Source: Clostridia bacterium (GTDB taxonomy: Bacteria > Bacillota > Clostridia > Peptostreptococcales > Anaerovoracaceae). Taken from it: a stretch of 59,485 nucleotides of DNA. A model generated the notes under the pieces. It made no database searches. It was not told the DNA's origin and saw nothing but the letters and a program-made list of their open reading frames with translations. Both the position numbers and the translations under genes were made by a program. The stretch is from positions 1 to 59,485 of the forward strand of contig JAUNMH010000011.1 in assembly GCA_030537495.1 (NCBI GenBank). Reading direction: 5' to 3'. This document shows, piece after piece, positions 8,959 to 18,517 of the stretch. How positions within the stretch are numbered: the first letter of the stretch is position 1; each line of letters opens with the position of its first letter.

Positions 8959-9066
8959 TTCGAATTTCCTCCCTTTTAATAAGTTCTTATTTTCTGTAGT
9001 ATTTGTTTTCTCTGTGCGTGGGCACACAAATCTACAAATGAAAAATATAGTTCACAATGAACTTGG
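8882..9066 (-). repeat. 185-bp identical block, copy 2
   Basis: Identical to 1427-1611 and in the same orientation. The coding parts of the two genes diverge immediately inside the block, and the DNA upstream of 9066 is unrelated to that upstream of 1611. Confidence 0.9.
9029..9057 (-). promoter_or_regulatory. Candidate promoter of surface protein 2
   Basis: TTGTGA (9052-9057) and TAGATT (9029-9034), 17 nt apart on the minus strand, inside the shared block and therefore the same as the promoter of surface protein 1. Confidence 0.4.
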
Positions 9067-9109
9067 GGTGGGAACATCCTGAACAAAAGCGAGGAAAACT
9101 GAAATATGC

Positions 9110-9163
9110 TTGACTCATTCCTGACATTCGGCTAAAATACAATTATAATATGAATTAGCCGAA
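9110..9163 (+). promoter_or_regulatory. Promoter with 9-bp inverted repeat before ATPase gene
   Basis: TTGACT (9110-9115) and TAAAAT (9133-9138) are 17 nt apart. A perfect inverted repeat TTCGGCTAA (9127-9135) / TTAGCCGAA (9155-9163) with a 19-nt spacer covers the -10 and start region. It could be an operator or a leader hairpin. Confidence 0.55.
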
Positions 9164-9234
9164 GCAGGCGCTAGGTGAAAGACGGTAGGCAGTGGGCGAC
9201 GAACAATCGACATAAGCGAAGGGAGGACGCTAAA

Positions 9235-10458
9235 ATGAATTATATAAAAAGAAATTTAGAAAAGGTCGTAAACCAAGTGACAAAGGAATATCCTATTATT
9301 CTTGTTACGGGACCAAGGCAGGTTGGAAAAACTACTATGCTTCAAAAGTTAATGGAGGGGACCGATAGAGACTATGTAACCTTGGATGATTTAAACGAGA
9401 GGAGCATTGCAAAGACTGATCCAGAATTGTTTTTGCAACTTCACAAGCCACCGGTTTTGATTGATGAGGTTCAATATGCACCGGAATTATTTACCTATAT
9501 AAAAATACATGTCGACAAAACGCATGAACCAGGAGCGTTCTGGCTTACAGGGTCTCAAGCATTTAGCCTGATGAGAGGTGTACAAGAATCTCTAGCCGGA
9601 AGAGTAGCAGTGCTTTCACTTACATCTTTGTCTCAAGCCGAAATATCTGGCAACGAAATGGAACCATTTATCATTGATTTAGATGCATTAAATCATAGAA
9701 AATCCTGCCGAAAAGAGGCTGACGCGAGAGAGATTTTTAGGCGTATCTACATGGGGTCTATGCCTGCAATCGTGAGCGGTGTCAACAGCAATAGCCAAAT
9801 ATTCTACAGCAGTTATTTGTCTACGTACATCGAAAGAGACGTAAAGGAACTGTCTGATGCTATAGATTCGCTGAAATTTCTAAAATTTATCACAGCGGTA
9901 GCAGCACGGTGTGGGCAGATGGTCAACGTAGCGGAAATTGCTAGAGATGCTGACATTAATCAGACACAGGCAAAGAATTGGCTTGCCATTTTAGAAACGC
10001 TAGGCATAATTTTCTACCTGCACCCTTATTCTAACAATTTGCTGAAGCGATTGGTCAAAACTCCCAAACTCTATTTCTACGACACGGGTCTAGTTTGTCA
10101 TTTAACAAAATGGAGTAGCGCAGAAACTCTAGAAAGCGGTGCCATGAACGGAGCAATCCTGGAAAACTATGTGGTTTCAGAAATCATGAAAACCTACCTG
10201 AATTGTGGCAAGGAACCCTATTTATATTACTATCGAGACAAGGATGCGAAAGAAATAGATATAGTGCTTGAGCACGATGGGGTTTTGAACCCTATTGAAA
10301 TAAAGAAAACCTCAAACCCAGGGTCAGAACTAACAAAGGTGTTTAATCTTTTGGACAGATCCTCTACTCCCCGCGGAAAAGGCGCGGTGATTTGTATGAA
10401 GCCATTTCTCAGCGCGATTGATAGAGACAATTTCATTGTGCCGATCTGGATGATTTAA
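9235..10458 (+). CDS. AAA-type ATPase with DUF4143 domain (copy 1)
   Basis: 407 aa from ATG 9235, with GGGAGG at 9221-9226; the longer in-frame GTG at 9175 has no SD. Residues about 18-150 are an AAA_14 ATPase with Walker A GPRQVGKTT (26-34) and Walker B VLIDEVQ (74-80), followed by LTGSQAFSLM (sensor) and SLAGRVAVLSL. The second half is a DUF4143 region with a winged-helix-like part and the closing signature KEIDIVLEHDGVLNPIEIKK, a nuclease-like D-x-E-x-K pattern. Family members are widespread in Clostridia and often horizontally acquired, but their role is not established. It is monocistronic, has its own promoter and is followed by a strong hairpin. Confidence 0.8.
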   Translation: MNYIKRNLEKVVNQVTKEYPIILVTGPRQVGKTTMLQKLMEGTDRDYVTLDDLNERSIAKTDPELFLQLHKPPVLIDEVQYAPELFTYIKIHVDKTHEPGAFWLTGSQAFSLMRGVQESLAGRVAVLSLTSLSQAEISGNEMEPFIIDLDALNHRKSCRKEADAREIFRRIYMGSMPAIVSGVNSNSQIFYSSYLSTYIERDVKELSDAIDSLKFLKFITAVAARCGQMVNVAEIARDADINQTQAKNWLAILETLGIIFYLHPYSNNLLKRLVKTPKLYFYDTGLVCHLTKWSSAETLESGAMNGAILENYVVSEIMKTYLNCGKEPYLYYYRDKDAKEIDIVLEHDGVLNPIEIKKTSNPGSELTKVFNLLDRSSTPRGKGAVICMKPFLSAIDRDNFIVPIWMI

Positions 10459-10470
10459 ATAGACACAAAT

Positions 10471-10501
10471 AAACAAAGCCCGCCCCACAAATGGGGCGGG
10501 C
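10471..10501 (-). terminator. GC-rich hairpin terminator between convergent genes
   Basis: GCCCGCCCC (10478-10486) pairs perfectly with GGGGCGGGC (10493-10501). Only the minus-strand side has a T-rich tail (TTTGTTT), so it mainly serves the beta-helix gene; it may also stop the ATPase transcript. Confidence 0.65.
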
Positions 10502-10556
10502 CCGTTACACAAAGAGGATAAAGCTGTTTAGTTCCTTACGCAAACCTTATTTCTAT

Positions 10557-12106
10557 TTATCTCTCTTTATTATTCTTCAAAATAAGTCTCTTATATTTAC
10601 TAGAGTATGTCCATACTTTTGATGAAAGTGTGGAGCAGCTCTTTGCATTAATTGATGAAACCTTTTTTGCCGTTGCAAGCCAAGGCTTCCAGTCAAAGTT
10701 TGCTCCGCCGTATGGCTTACCAGAGGTCTTGTAGTAGTTGTCGAAGATGTTTCTCTTCATTACGTCGTATCCACCGCCGTAGTAGCCGATTAGCTGTCCT
10801 CTGAACAGCTTCTTGCTAGAACTACCAGTGACTTTACCTGTGGAATAATTGTTTTTTACATACCCATTAAGAACGTCAGCTTCAGCAGCTATACCACCTT
10901 CGAAGCCGGTTCCTTTGTGACTGATCGCACCAGTGTTATAGCAGTTTCTCATATCCGCGCAAAAACCTGCAACTCCACCTGCGTTGGCTTTGACCTTGCT
11001 CTTTACGGAGATAGCGCCTTTGTTGTATGACTGATCAATCTTGTTCACGTTGCCTGCTACGCCTGCTAAAACGATGCTTCCGGCAGAATATGTAGGTACA
11101 CCTGTGTAGGAAATTGCGCCGCTGTTGCTACACTTAGATACAGAACTCTTTTGACCGCTGATTTCGCAAACTACGCCTGAAACACATACGCCGTAATTGC
11201 CTTTCGCATTATTTGTTACGGTAAGTTTTCCGGAATTTGTGCAGGAAACAAAGTTTGACTTGGAGTAAACCACTATGCCTGCAATCTTAGGGACAAAGTT
11301 GTAGGCTGCGGTTGCCTTTTTTCCTACGATAGAAAGATTTCCAGAGTTTTTACAATTCTTAACGGCAGCTGAACCCAGGTAGTTAGCAGCGATGCCTGCA
11401 ACTGCACATTCGTCACTACCCCAGTCTTTGCTCGGAGTGTGGGTAACGGTTATGTTGCCTTTGTTGGTGCAGTCTGTAATTGTGCCCTTGGTTGCGCGAT
11501 TGATTAAACCTGAAATTACCGGTGCGGATTGCCCAATATGGGTAATCTCGATGTTAATACCGTTTGTACAGTTCTTGAAGGTTACGGCGCCGGAATCACT
11601 TCCAACAAAACCAGCAGCGTCGCACTCATCGTAGTCTTCTATATCACGGTTCTTGATTTTGATTGTGCCAGAAGTTTTCACATTGATATATGAGCAATTT
11701 TTGATCGTGCGATAATACCGTATGCGCTTCCGCCGTCGCTCAAGTTGATGTTAACATTAGACATTGTCAGATTCTTAAATGTTGCACCTTCCGCATTTTT
11801 GAATAGTGCCACGTTCTGACTAAAGCCTAGAGTCTCGTACTTGTAGCCATTCAGCTTGTGACCATTTCCGTCAAGTGTACCTGTAAATGGCTTCTTATCA
11901 TTTGCAAATAGTATCAAATTGGCCGGCACCTGGATGTCATTCGCCAGGTAGTATTTGCCGGATGGATTTTTCTCCATAGCCTTAAGATCATCGGCTGTTG
12001 AAATTGCAGTGCCCTCAGTCCCTGCATACGCAAACTGCAGTCCCGCGCCTGCTGGCATGGTCAGAGCAACGGCCAAGGCTAATAAAATTGATAATAATTT
12101 CTTCAT
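10557..12106 (-). pseudogene. Secreted beta-helix repeat protein, split by a frameshift
   Basis: Two adjacent frames make one protein of about 516 aa. The upstream frame (12106-11678) carries ATG with SD GGAGGA, a signal peptide (MKKLLSILLALAVALTMPAG) and a GLUG-like start with FTGTLDGNGHKLNGY. It runs off frame after GIIARSK. The downstream frame (10557-11681) continues with at least eight repeats of the type xNCxNxGxIxV (TDCTNKGNITVTH, KNCKNSGNLSIVG, SKCSNSGAISYTG and others), typical of a right-handed beta-helix. Adding one A to the five-A run (11698-11702 on the plus strand as T5) restores SKNCSYINVKTSGT, a perfect repeat unit. The cause may be a real phase-variable homopolymer, a decayed gene or a sequencing error. 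Confidence 0.75.
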
Positions 12107-12229
12107 TTGTGGTCCTCCTTCGATTTAGGAAGATTTTTCTTTTTTAATTATATCATAAAATAAGGTAGCACAGGAGAGATGGCTCGAAATGTGGTTTTCG
12201 TAGCCTAAAATGTAGAGCGAGGCGGTATA

Positions 12230-12500
12230 ATTCTATCAATCGTGGCACATTTAGAGTTTTTATTCTTGCCAGTTCCAATCCTCGGATCTGAATAAGGAAG
12301 TTGGCGCTTGGCTTTGCCCACATATCATGCTATATCTCAAGGAAAGGGACAATTTTGTATAGAAAGCGATACAAAGAGTCTTCCAGCAATCAGGCGCAAT
12401 AGAAAAACCATAGCGATACGCAGGGAATTTGGCAGTGTTTGGGCGATATTTTGGTACTAGCCATATTGATGTGACCCGAATGTGCCACAAATGATAGAAT
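12230..12500. repeat. MITE-like element, copy A (271 bp)
   Basis: Outer inverted repeats are 12230-12252 and 12478-12500 (20 of 23 match). Inner inverted motifs are CCAGTTCCAA (12269-12278) and TTTTGGTACTAGCC (from 12449). The interior has the core AAAGGGACAATT...ATAGAAAG...AAGAGTCTTCC shared with copies B and C. No transposase lies inside and no target duplication was seen. Confidence 0.8.
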
Positions 12501-12546
12501 CGACACTTTAAGTTTCTTAAATCTCCTTAATCCGCAATAATTCTAA

Positions 12547-12574
12547 TTGCTATAATATGGTTTTATGGTAAAAT
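12547..12574 (+). promoter_or_regulatory. Candidate promoter of Ig-like surface gene
   Basis: TTGCTA (12547-12552) and TAAAAT (12569-12574) with a 16-nt spacer. A TATAAT at 12551-12556 is an alternative -10. Modest support. Confidence 0.35.
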
Positions 12575-12646
12575 ATGACTAGCAGCAAATATTCGTTATA
12601 TCAAAACTCATAATTAGCGGAGGCAATTAAGAAAGGGGAAGCGAAA

Positions 12647-15421
12647 ATGAAAAAAATATTAGCGGTGCTATTAAGCATGGCGATGGTTGTGTGCATGATG
12701 CCGACGGCAGTTTTTGCCGCAGGCGAAACACCAGCGAGCAAAATCGACTTAGAAAACGCAACTATCACATTATCAGCAACTGCAGCTGTGTATAATGGCA
12801 AAGTTCAGACGCCTACAATCACTGTTAAAGATGCGGCTGGTAAGGAAGCAAAATTAGACACTGACTACACAATTAAGTGGGTTAAGGGAGATCTTGCGAA
12901 AAAGGACGATTTCACCAGTGCAACAGAGGCGAGCGAACTAAAGGATGCCGGAACTTACAGTGTTCTGATTTCGGCAAAGACTGACAGCGCTGTATTACAG
13001 GGTGAACCGGTAATCAAGCAGTTCAAAATTGACAAGTACGACCTAAGCAAGGTAATCATCCTTGTAGCTGACCAGATTGCTGCACCTAGTGGTAATACTC
13101 TAGCGGCAGGCTCACTAAGCTATTACTATGAAGGAAGAACAATGCCGGCGGCAGATGTAACGAATATCTTTGATCCAAACCTAAAGGTCACATTGACTGG
13201 AGATGCAACAAAGGGTTACACTGCTAGCTTCACTATGGATAAGGCAAACGGCGATGCAGACAACTTCTCTGGAGCAATTCCAAGTACCGGTTTCAAGGTT
13301 GTAAAGAACATAAGCGACTGCATAGTTAAATCTGTTAACGGTACTGAAGTGCTAAGCGTTATCTCTGGCGGAGCTTATGATAACACAAATAAGAACGTAG
13401 CGGGCTTATTCTCACTATATGATGGCGATACTAAGTTGACTTATGGAACAGACTACACTGTAAGTACAGATGATGCAAAAACTGCGGGAGAACATGCTGT
13501 TACTATTAAAGGAATCGGCAAGTACGGTTCAACTAAACCAGCAACATTGAAAATTGATCCAAGAAATGCAAATACTTACGTTAGAGCTGATGCAATTCCA
13601 GACCAGACATTTGCATCACAGACAAGCGTTGAACCTGTACTTAAAGACACTACTCTAAATAAAGTTTTAGAACAGGGCAAGGATTATGTGGTTACTCCAC
13701 CTAGCGCAGTGGCTGCAGGAAACAAGAACTCGGTTAAAGTTACTTTTATTGGGAACTACACTGGAGCAGATTTGGACATTTCATTCAACGTTGTTGCTAA
13801 CGACAAAAACGTTGCAGGAACAGGAATCGCTGTATCCTACAACGGCAAAGACATCTCAAACGGTGGTCTTATAGTAACAGGCGGCATGTACAATGGAGCA
13901 TCTCAGCCACTATATGGAATTTCAGTATACACAGTTGATGGGACAAAGAGAACAGATTTATCATCAAATTATTACACAATCAGCTACGAATACACTGATT
14001 CCAAGGGTAAGACTGTTGCAACAACATCACCTGTAGATGCAAAGACATACAGTGTATACCTTGTAGGCAGAAACGGATACGCAGGTAAAAGACTTCTTGG
14101 AACATATACAATTCAGAAGTACAACATGAGCTATGTCGATGTAAACGTATATATGGCAAATGCAGTTGCAACTCCAACCGTTACAGTTAAGTCAAAATAC
14201 GAAAACATCACATTTACAAAAGATAAGGACTTCACATTTACACACTGGGTGAACACATCAAAGGGAACCGTTACAGTATCCGTTACGGCAGTAGTAGACG
14301 GAAACTTAACAGGATCCACTAGTGTAACTAGCCCTATTACAGCGAAGTCAATTACATCCTGCTCTGCTAGTTTTGTTAATAACAGAAACAGCGCAATCTA
14401 CACAGGATACGTAATTACCCCAGACGTAATCGTTAGAGACGGATACACAACTTTAACAAAGGGAACACACTACAAAGTTGTGTACAAGAACGCTGCTGGA
14501 AAGACAGTTTCCGCAATTAAGGACGCTGGCACTTACACAGTAGAAATCCAGGGCATGGGTGCATACGTTGGAACATTGACATTGTACTTCACAGTAACAG
14601 GAAACGATATCAGCAACTACACTGTAACATTAAAAGAAAATTCAGTGAACGCAACTGGAATGATCCAGATTCCAAGAATTGATTCCGTTAAGAGCGGAAA
14701 CAAGGTTCTGGCTACATCAAACTACACAGTTTCTTACCAGGATGCAGCAGGCAAGACTGTTAGCATTATCAAGGACCCTGGCATATACAAGGTTGTAGTA
14801 ACAGGTAAGGGCGCGTACTCCGGAAGCACATACGCTACATACAGAGTCGTTGGCCTGACTCAGACAATAACAACAGGCAAAGATAGCTACAAGGCATACC
14901 CTACAACAGATGATTTCGACCTTAACGCAAAGAGTGACTACGCATTATCAAAACTTACTTACACTTCAAGCAACCCAGCTGTTGCAAGTGTTTCCGCAAA
15001 CGGAACAGTAACAATCAATAAGGTTGGTAGAGCAGTAATTACAATTAATGCATCTCAGGTAGGAAAGTACGAAGCAGCATCAAAGAGTGTAATTATCAAA
15101 GTTTACCCTAAGAAGACTGTAATTACAAGAAGTCTCTGGACAGGTGGAAACGCTAAGCAGTTCAAGGTAAGATGGAATTACCAGGATGGAGCTACTAAGT
15201 ATCAGATCAGATACTCAAGATACAGCGACTTCAACAAGTACTCAACTAAGAACGTGGCTTCACGTGGAAACAACAATTACGCTACACAGACAAATACAGT
15301 TAAGAAGCTGAGATCAAACACTAAGTACTTTGTTAAGGTAAGAGCAATCTACGTTGATGAAGAAAGCGGCGCAGTTTACTATGGAAGATGGTCTAACGTA
15401 AGAAGTATCAAAACAAAATAA
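12647..15421 (+). CDS. Secreted multidomain adhesin-like protein (Ig-like repeats, Big_2, Fn3)
   Basis: 924 aa, ATG 12647 with GAAAGGGG at 12631-12638. It has a signal peptide (MKKILAVLLSMAMVVCMM ... FAA). Residues about 35-720 contain repeated beta-sandwich units with the pattern YxGKxxTPxVxVKD, DYTVxY, GTYTVxIxGxGxYxGT, as in bacterial Ig-like/MBG-type modules. Residues about 735-820 form a Big_2 domain (TYTSSNPAVASVSANGTVTI). The last 95 residues are an Fn3 domain (KQFKVRWNYQDGATKYQIRY ... VRSIKTK). No LPXTG or SLH anchor is present. Such proteins act in adhesion or cell-surface architecture; the ligand cannot be told. A good SD, its own promoter region and no following cotranscribed gene suggest a single-gene unit. 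Confidence 0.8.
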   Translation: MKKILAVLLSMAMVVCMMPTAVFAAGETPASKIDLENATITLSATAAVYNGKVQTPTITVKDAAGKEAKLDTDYTIKWVKGDLAKKDDFTSATEASELKDAGTYSVLISAKTDSAVLQGEPVIKQFKIDKYDLSKVIILVADQIAAPSGNTLAAGSLSYYYEGRTMPAADVTNIFDPNLKVTLTGDATKGYTASFTMDKANGDADNFSGAIPSTGFKVVKNISDCIVKSVNGTEVLSVISGGAYDNTNKNVAGLFSLYDGDTKLTYGTDYTVSTDDAKTAGEHAVTIKGIGKYGSTKPATLKIDPRNANTYVRADAIPDQTFASQTSVEPVLKDTTLNKVLEQGKDYVVTPPSAVAAGNKNSVKVTFIGNYTGADLDISFNVVANDKNVAGTGIAVSYNGKDISNGGLIVTGGMYNGASQPLYGISVYTVDGTKRTDLSSNYYTISYEYTDSKGKTVATTSPVDAKTYSVYLVGRNGYAGKRLLGTYTIQKYNMSYVDVNVYMANAVATPTVTVKSKYENITFTKDKDFTFTHWVNTSKGTVTVSVTAVVDGNLTGSTSVTSPITAKSITSCSASFVNNRNSAIYTGYVITPDVIVRDGYTTLTKGTHYKVVYKNAAGKTVSAIKDAGTYTVEIQGMGAYVGTLTLYFTVTGNDISNYTVTLKENSVNATGMIQIPRIDSVKSGNKVLATSNYTVSYQDAAGKTVSIIKDPGIYKVVVTGKGAYSGSTYATYRVVGLTQTITTGKDSYKAYPTTDDFDLNAKSDYALSKLTYTSSNPAVASVSANGTVTINKVGRAVITINASQVGKYEAASKSVIIKVYPKKTVITRSLWTGGNAKQFKVRWNYQDGATKYQIRYSRYSDFNKYSTKNVASRGNNNYATQTNTVKKLRSNTKYFVKVRAIYVDEESGAVYYGRWSNVRSIKTK

Positions 15422-15457
15422 AATCAAATTATAATTTAATAAGACTCAAAAATCCCC

Positions 15458-15486
15458 TTGCAATACCATTATTGCTGTGATATAAT
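15458..15486 (+). promoter_or_regulatory. Promoter of rpmE
   Basis: TTGCAA (15458-15463), 17-nt spacer, TATAAT (15481-15486). A very good sigma-A match 66 nt before the start codon. Confidence 0.75.
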
Positions 15487-15551
15487 TTAACAGCTGTGGA
15501 AAGACAGCAAATATTATGCACGGATGTGTCCGAGCAGGAAAGAGGTATAAC

Positions 15552-15749
15552 ATGAGGGAAGGAATCCATCCTGATTATAAGGAATGTAAAGTAACTTGCG
15601 CATGTGGAAACAGCTTTGTGACAAAGTCAATCAATTCTGAAATGAGACTTGATGTTTGCTCAGCATGTCATCCGTTCTTTACAGGACAGCAGAAGTTCAT
15701 CAACCGTGGTGGACGTGTTGAAAAGTTCAAGAACAAGTACAACCTGTAA
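15552..15749 (+). CDS. rpmE: Ribosomal protein bL31 (zinc-binding type)
   Basis: 65 aa from ATG 15552 ([12 protein letters not shown]), chosen over an in-frame ATG at 15516 because AGAGG stands just before it and the family begins MxxGIHP. Cys residues in CKVTCACGN and DVCSACHPF form the zinc site of the C+ L31 type, and [20 protein letters not shown] is the family signature. It is a large-subunit protein at the subunit bridge. It precedes prfA as in many Firmicutes, but the usual prmC (release-factor methylase) is not between them; a terminator and a second promoter are. Confidence 0.95.
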   Translation: MREGIHPDYKECKVTCACGNSFVTKSINSEMRLDVCSACHPFFTGQQKFINRGGRVEKFKNKYNL

Positions 15750-15772
15750 TCTATATAATCAGAAGAACCAAG

Positions 15773-15803
15773 ACCGGAAATTTTTCGAAATTTCCGGTTT
15801 TTT
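15773..15803 (+). terminator. Terminator after rpmE
   Basis: ACCGGAAATTT (15773-15783), loop TTCG, AAATTTCCGGT (15788-15798), then six T. Perfect 11-bp stem. Confidence 0.9.
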
Positions 15804-15867
15804 AACATATTTATAGTAAAAACCCTTAGAATTCCATATTTTCTAAGGTATTTTTCGTTTTACGGTA

Positions 15868-15896
15868 TTCCGAAAACGAGTTAGATATGATACAAT
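15868..15896 (+). promoter_or_regulatory. Candidate promoter of prfA operon
   Basis: TTCCGA (15868-15873), 17 nt, TACAAT (15891-15896), about 50 nt before prfA. It is needed because a terminator separates prfA from rpmE. Confidence 0.5.
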
Positions 15897-15947
15897 ATTA
15901 AATTGAATGAAATTGTGTAAGCTTTGATATTTCAAGGAGAATAGAAC

Positions 15948-17012
15948 ATGTTTGATAAATTGGACTTCATAGTTGAGAAATATGAAGAAATGTCTCTGAA
16001 GGTGTCAGACCCAGAGATAATTAACAACCAGCCGTTATGGCAGAAATACATTAAAGAAATGGGCGAAATGGAACCCATTGTAAAAAAATATGAAGAGTAT
16101 AAGAAGGCAAAGGAAGAGCTGGCAGACGCCAAGGAAATCGTAGAAATGGAATCCGATGAGGAAATGCGCGACCTGGCAAAGATGGAAATCAGCGAGCTTG
16201 AGGATCAGATTGAAAAAAATGAAGATGAGTTAAAGATTCTTCTTCTTCCAAAGGACCCTAACGATGAGAAAAACGTAATTCTTGAAGTTAGAGCAGGAAC
16301 AGGCGGCGAAGAGGCAGCACTGTTTGCTCAGGAACTTTTAAGAATGTATATGAGATATGCGGAAAGAAGAGGTTGGAAGACAGAACTTATGGACGTTAAC
16401 GACACAGGAATCGGTGGAGTTAAGGAAGCGGTAGTTTTGATAAAAGGTAAGGGTGCGTACTCCAGACTTAAGTACGAGAGCGGCGTTCACAGAGTTCAGC
16501 GCGTGCCGGAGACAGAGTCAGCGGGAAGAGTTCACACTTCAGCGGCAACAGTTGCAGTGCTTCCGGAAGTTGACGACGTGGAAGTTGACCTGAACCCTAA
16601 CGACGTAAGAGTTGACGTTTACAGAGCGTCAGGAAACGGCGGACAGTGCGTAAATACAACGGACTCAGCTGTTAGATTGACACATATACCGACAGGCCTG
16701 GTTGTAACATGCCAGGACGAAAAGTCACAGATTAAGAATAAGGAAAAGGCATTTAAGGTTTTGAAATCCAGACTTTACGACATGATGCTTTCCGAACAAA
16801 ACAAGGAAATCTCCGAAGCTAGAAAGAGCCAGGTTGGCTCCGGCGACAGAAGTGAAAGAATCAGAACTTTCAACTTCCCGCAGGGCCGTGTAACTGAGCA
16901 CAGAATCGGCCTGACACTTTACAAGCTAGCTCAGATTATGGACGGTGACCTTGATGAAATTATTGATGGCCTGATTACAAGCGATCAGGCTGAGAAGATG
17001 AAGAATTTCTAA
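15948..17012 (+). CDS. prfA: Peptide chain release factor 1
   Basis: 354 aa, ATG with AAGGAG upstream. RF1 recognises UAA and UAG in the ribosomal A site and triggers peptide release. The GGQ catalytic motif is in [17 protein letters not shown], and the class-I signature [19 protein letters not shown] is intact. Length equals the usual 350-360 aa. It begins the operon prfA, sua5-rpiB fusion, tyrS, with a 21-nt gap to the next start. GGQ methylation by PrmC would be expected, but prmC is not in the window. Confidence 0.95.
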   Translation: MFDKLDFIVEKYEEMSLKVSDPEIINNQPLWQKYIKEMGEMEPIVKKYEEYKKAKEELADAKEIVEMESDEEMRDLAKMEISELEDQIEKNEDELKILLLPKDPNDEKNVILEVRAGTGGEEAALFAQELLRMYMRYAERRGWKTELMDVNDTGIGGVKEAVVLIKGKGAYSRLKYESGVHRVQRVPETESAGRVHTSAATVAVLPEVDDVEVDLNPNDVRVDVYRASGNGGQCVNTTDSAVRLTHIPTGLVVTCQDEKSQIKNKEKAFKVLKSRLYDMMLSEQNKEISEARKSQVGSGDRSERIRTFNFPQGRVTEHRIGLTLYKLAQIMDGDLDEIIDGLITSDQAEKMKNF

Positions 17013-17033
17013 TAGTTTGCAGGAGGAATAATT

Positions 17034-18485
17034 TTGGAAACTAAGATTTTTACTGATACTGAAGGGGATATAATCGATGCCGCCAGGATAATTGCGGACG
17101 GTGGACTTGTTGCCTTCCCGACTGAGACAGTTTATGGCTTGGGCGCCGACGCTCTTAATGCTGAGGCCGTTGGCAAAATCTACGCGGCAAAGGGCAGACC
17201 TTCCGATAATCCGATGATTGTCCATATCGCTGAGGAGTCCGATTTATCAAAACTCACAGAGAGCGTAACCCCAGACATGGAAGCTCTCATGGATGTTTTT
17301 TGGCCGGGCCCGCTTACAATGATTGTAAAGAGAAGACCTGAGGTGCCTAATGTCACTACAGGTGGACTAGACACAGTAGGTGTAAGAATGCCTGCCAACG
17401 AGATTGCACTTAAATTAATAGAAAAAAGCGGATGTCCAATTGCGGCACCTAGCGCTAACCTTTCCGGCAAGCCAAGCCCGACAACATGGCAACACGTAGT
17501 TGAGGATTTGGAAGGAAGAGTAGATGGTATCATCCAGGGCGATGATTGCGAGTTCGGAATCGAGTCCACTGTTGTGGACATGACTGGCGATGTGCCGATG
17601 ATTTTGAGACCGGGCGTTATTACCTCAAGAGATATAGAGGCAATACTGCGCAAGCCTGTTTTACTAGATCCTACGTTAAACAAGAGACCTGATGAGATTG
17701 AGGGCGACTTCAAACCGAAAGCGCCGGGCATGAAGTACAAACACTATGCGCCGAAGGCGAATATGACTATATACGAAGGTGAGGACAAGGAAGCTGTCTT
17801 TGCGGCCATAAACATGGATAAGGCGGAGCGCGAGGCGTTGGGCGAGAAGGTTGTGGTTATAAATTACGACAGCGAGCACCCTGAGCGTGCGGCAAAACAT
17901 TTCTTTGCGGAGCTTAGGGCGGCGGACCAGCATGGCGCAGATGCCATTCTTGCAGCGGCCATTGAGGAAAAAGGAATTGGCTTCTCAGTTATGAACAGAA
18001 TGCTGAAATCAGCAGGATATAATATTAAGAAAGTACAAAAAGAGGTAGATAAAATGATTATTGCACTGGCAAGTGACCACGGCGGATTCAAACTTAAGGA
18101 ACAGATTAAGCAGCATCTTGAGGACAGAGGAATTCAGGTTAAGGACCTGGGAACTCACACTGAGGAATCTGTAGATTATCCAATTTTCGGTGAAAAGTGT
18201 GGACACGAAGTTGTTTCAGGTGTTGCTGACCTTGGTATCGTTGTATGCGGTACAGGAATCGGCATCTCTATTGCAGCTAACAAGGTTAAGGGCGTAAGAT
18301 GTGGGCTTTGCACTTCTGTTGAAATGGCGAAGTTGACTAAGCAGCACAATAACGCAAACATTTTAGCCCTAGGTGGCAGAACTACTGACCCTGAGTTAGC
18401 AATGGAAATCGTAGACACTTGGCTTGACACTGAGTTCGAAGGTGGCAGACACCAGAGACGTGTGGATATGCTAGACAATATGTAA
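17034..18485 (+). CDS. Fused threonylcarbamoyl-AMP synthase (Sua5/YwlC) and ribose-5-phosphate isomerase B
   Basis: 483 aa from TTG 17034 (AGGAGG at 17021-17026). Residues 1-340 are a full Sua5: the YrdC core (GGLVAFPTETVYGLGADALN, KGRPSDNPMIVHI, PSANLSGKPSPT) that makes threonylcarbamoyl-AMP for the t6A tRNA modification, plus the C-terminal Sua5 domain (APGMKYKHYAPKA). From residue 341 the chain continues without a stop into a complete 143-aa RpiB (MIIALASDHGGFKLKEQI, VVCGTGIGISIAANK with the active Cys, GGRTTDPELAMEIVD), which interconverts ribose-5-P and ribulose-5-P. An internal ATG at 18054 has AGAGG 8 nt upstream, so free RpiB may also be made. In B. subtilis ywlC and rpiB are separate near neighbours, so this is a fusion of adjacent genes. 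Confidence 0.9.
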   Translation: METKIFTDTEGDIIDAARIIADGGLVAFPTETVYGLGADALNAEAVGKIYAAKGRPSDNPMIVHIAEESDLSKLTESVTPDMEALMDVFWPGPLTMIVKRRPEVPNVTTGGLDTVGVRMPANEIALKLIEKSGCPIAAPSANLSGKPSPTTWQHVVEDLEGRVDGIIQGDDCEFGIESTVVDMTGDVPMILRPGVITSRDIEAILRKPVLLDPTLNKRPDEIEGDFKPKAPGMKYKHYAPKANMTIYEGEDKEAVFAAINMDKAEREALGEKVVVINYDSEHPERAAKHFFAELRAADQHGADAILAAAIEEKGIGFSVMNRMLKSAGYNIKKVQKEVDKMIIALASDHGGFKLKEQIKQHLEDRGIQVKDLGTHTEESVDYPIFGEKCGHEVVSGVADLGIVVCGTGIGISIAANKVKGVRCGLCTSVEMAKLTKQHNNANILALGGRTTDPELAMEIVDTWLDTEFEGGRHQRRVDMLDNM

Positions 18486-18517
18486 TTTGATAATATTATG
18501 CGAGGAGAACTAGGGAA

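Larger units (their letters stand above)
12107..12646. other. Intergenic region holding repeat element A
   Basis: No gene is supported here. The gap holds the divergent upstream regions of the two surface genes, repeat element A and a candidate promoter. A 76-codon minus-strand frame inside the repeat is not conserved in frame among the other copies. Confidence 0.6.

Noticed and set aside
9027..9029. Upstream ATG at 9027 as start of the large surface protein
   Set aside because: It lies at the promoter -10 position, has no SD, and would put a hydrophilic stretch before the signal peptide.
12260..12490. Minus-strand 76-codon frame inside repeat A, with similar frames in copies B and C
   Set aside because: Indels between copies shift the frame inside the most conserved DNA, so the conservation is at DNA or RNA level and not of a protein.
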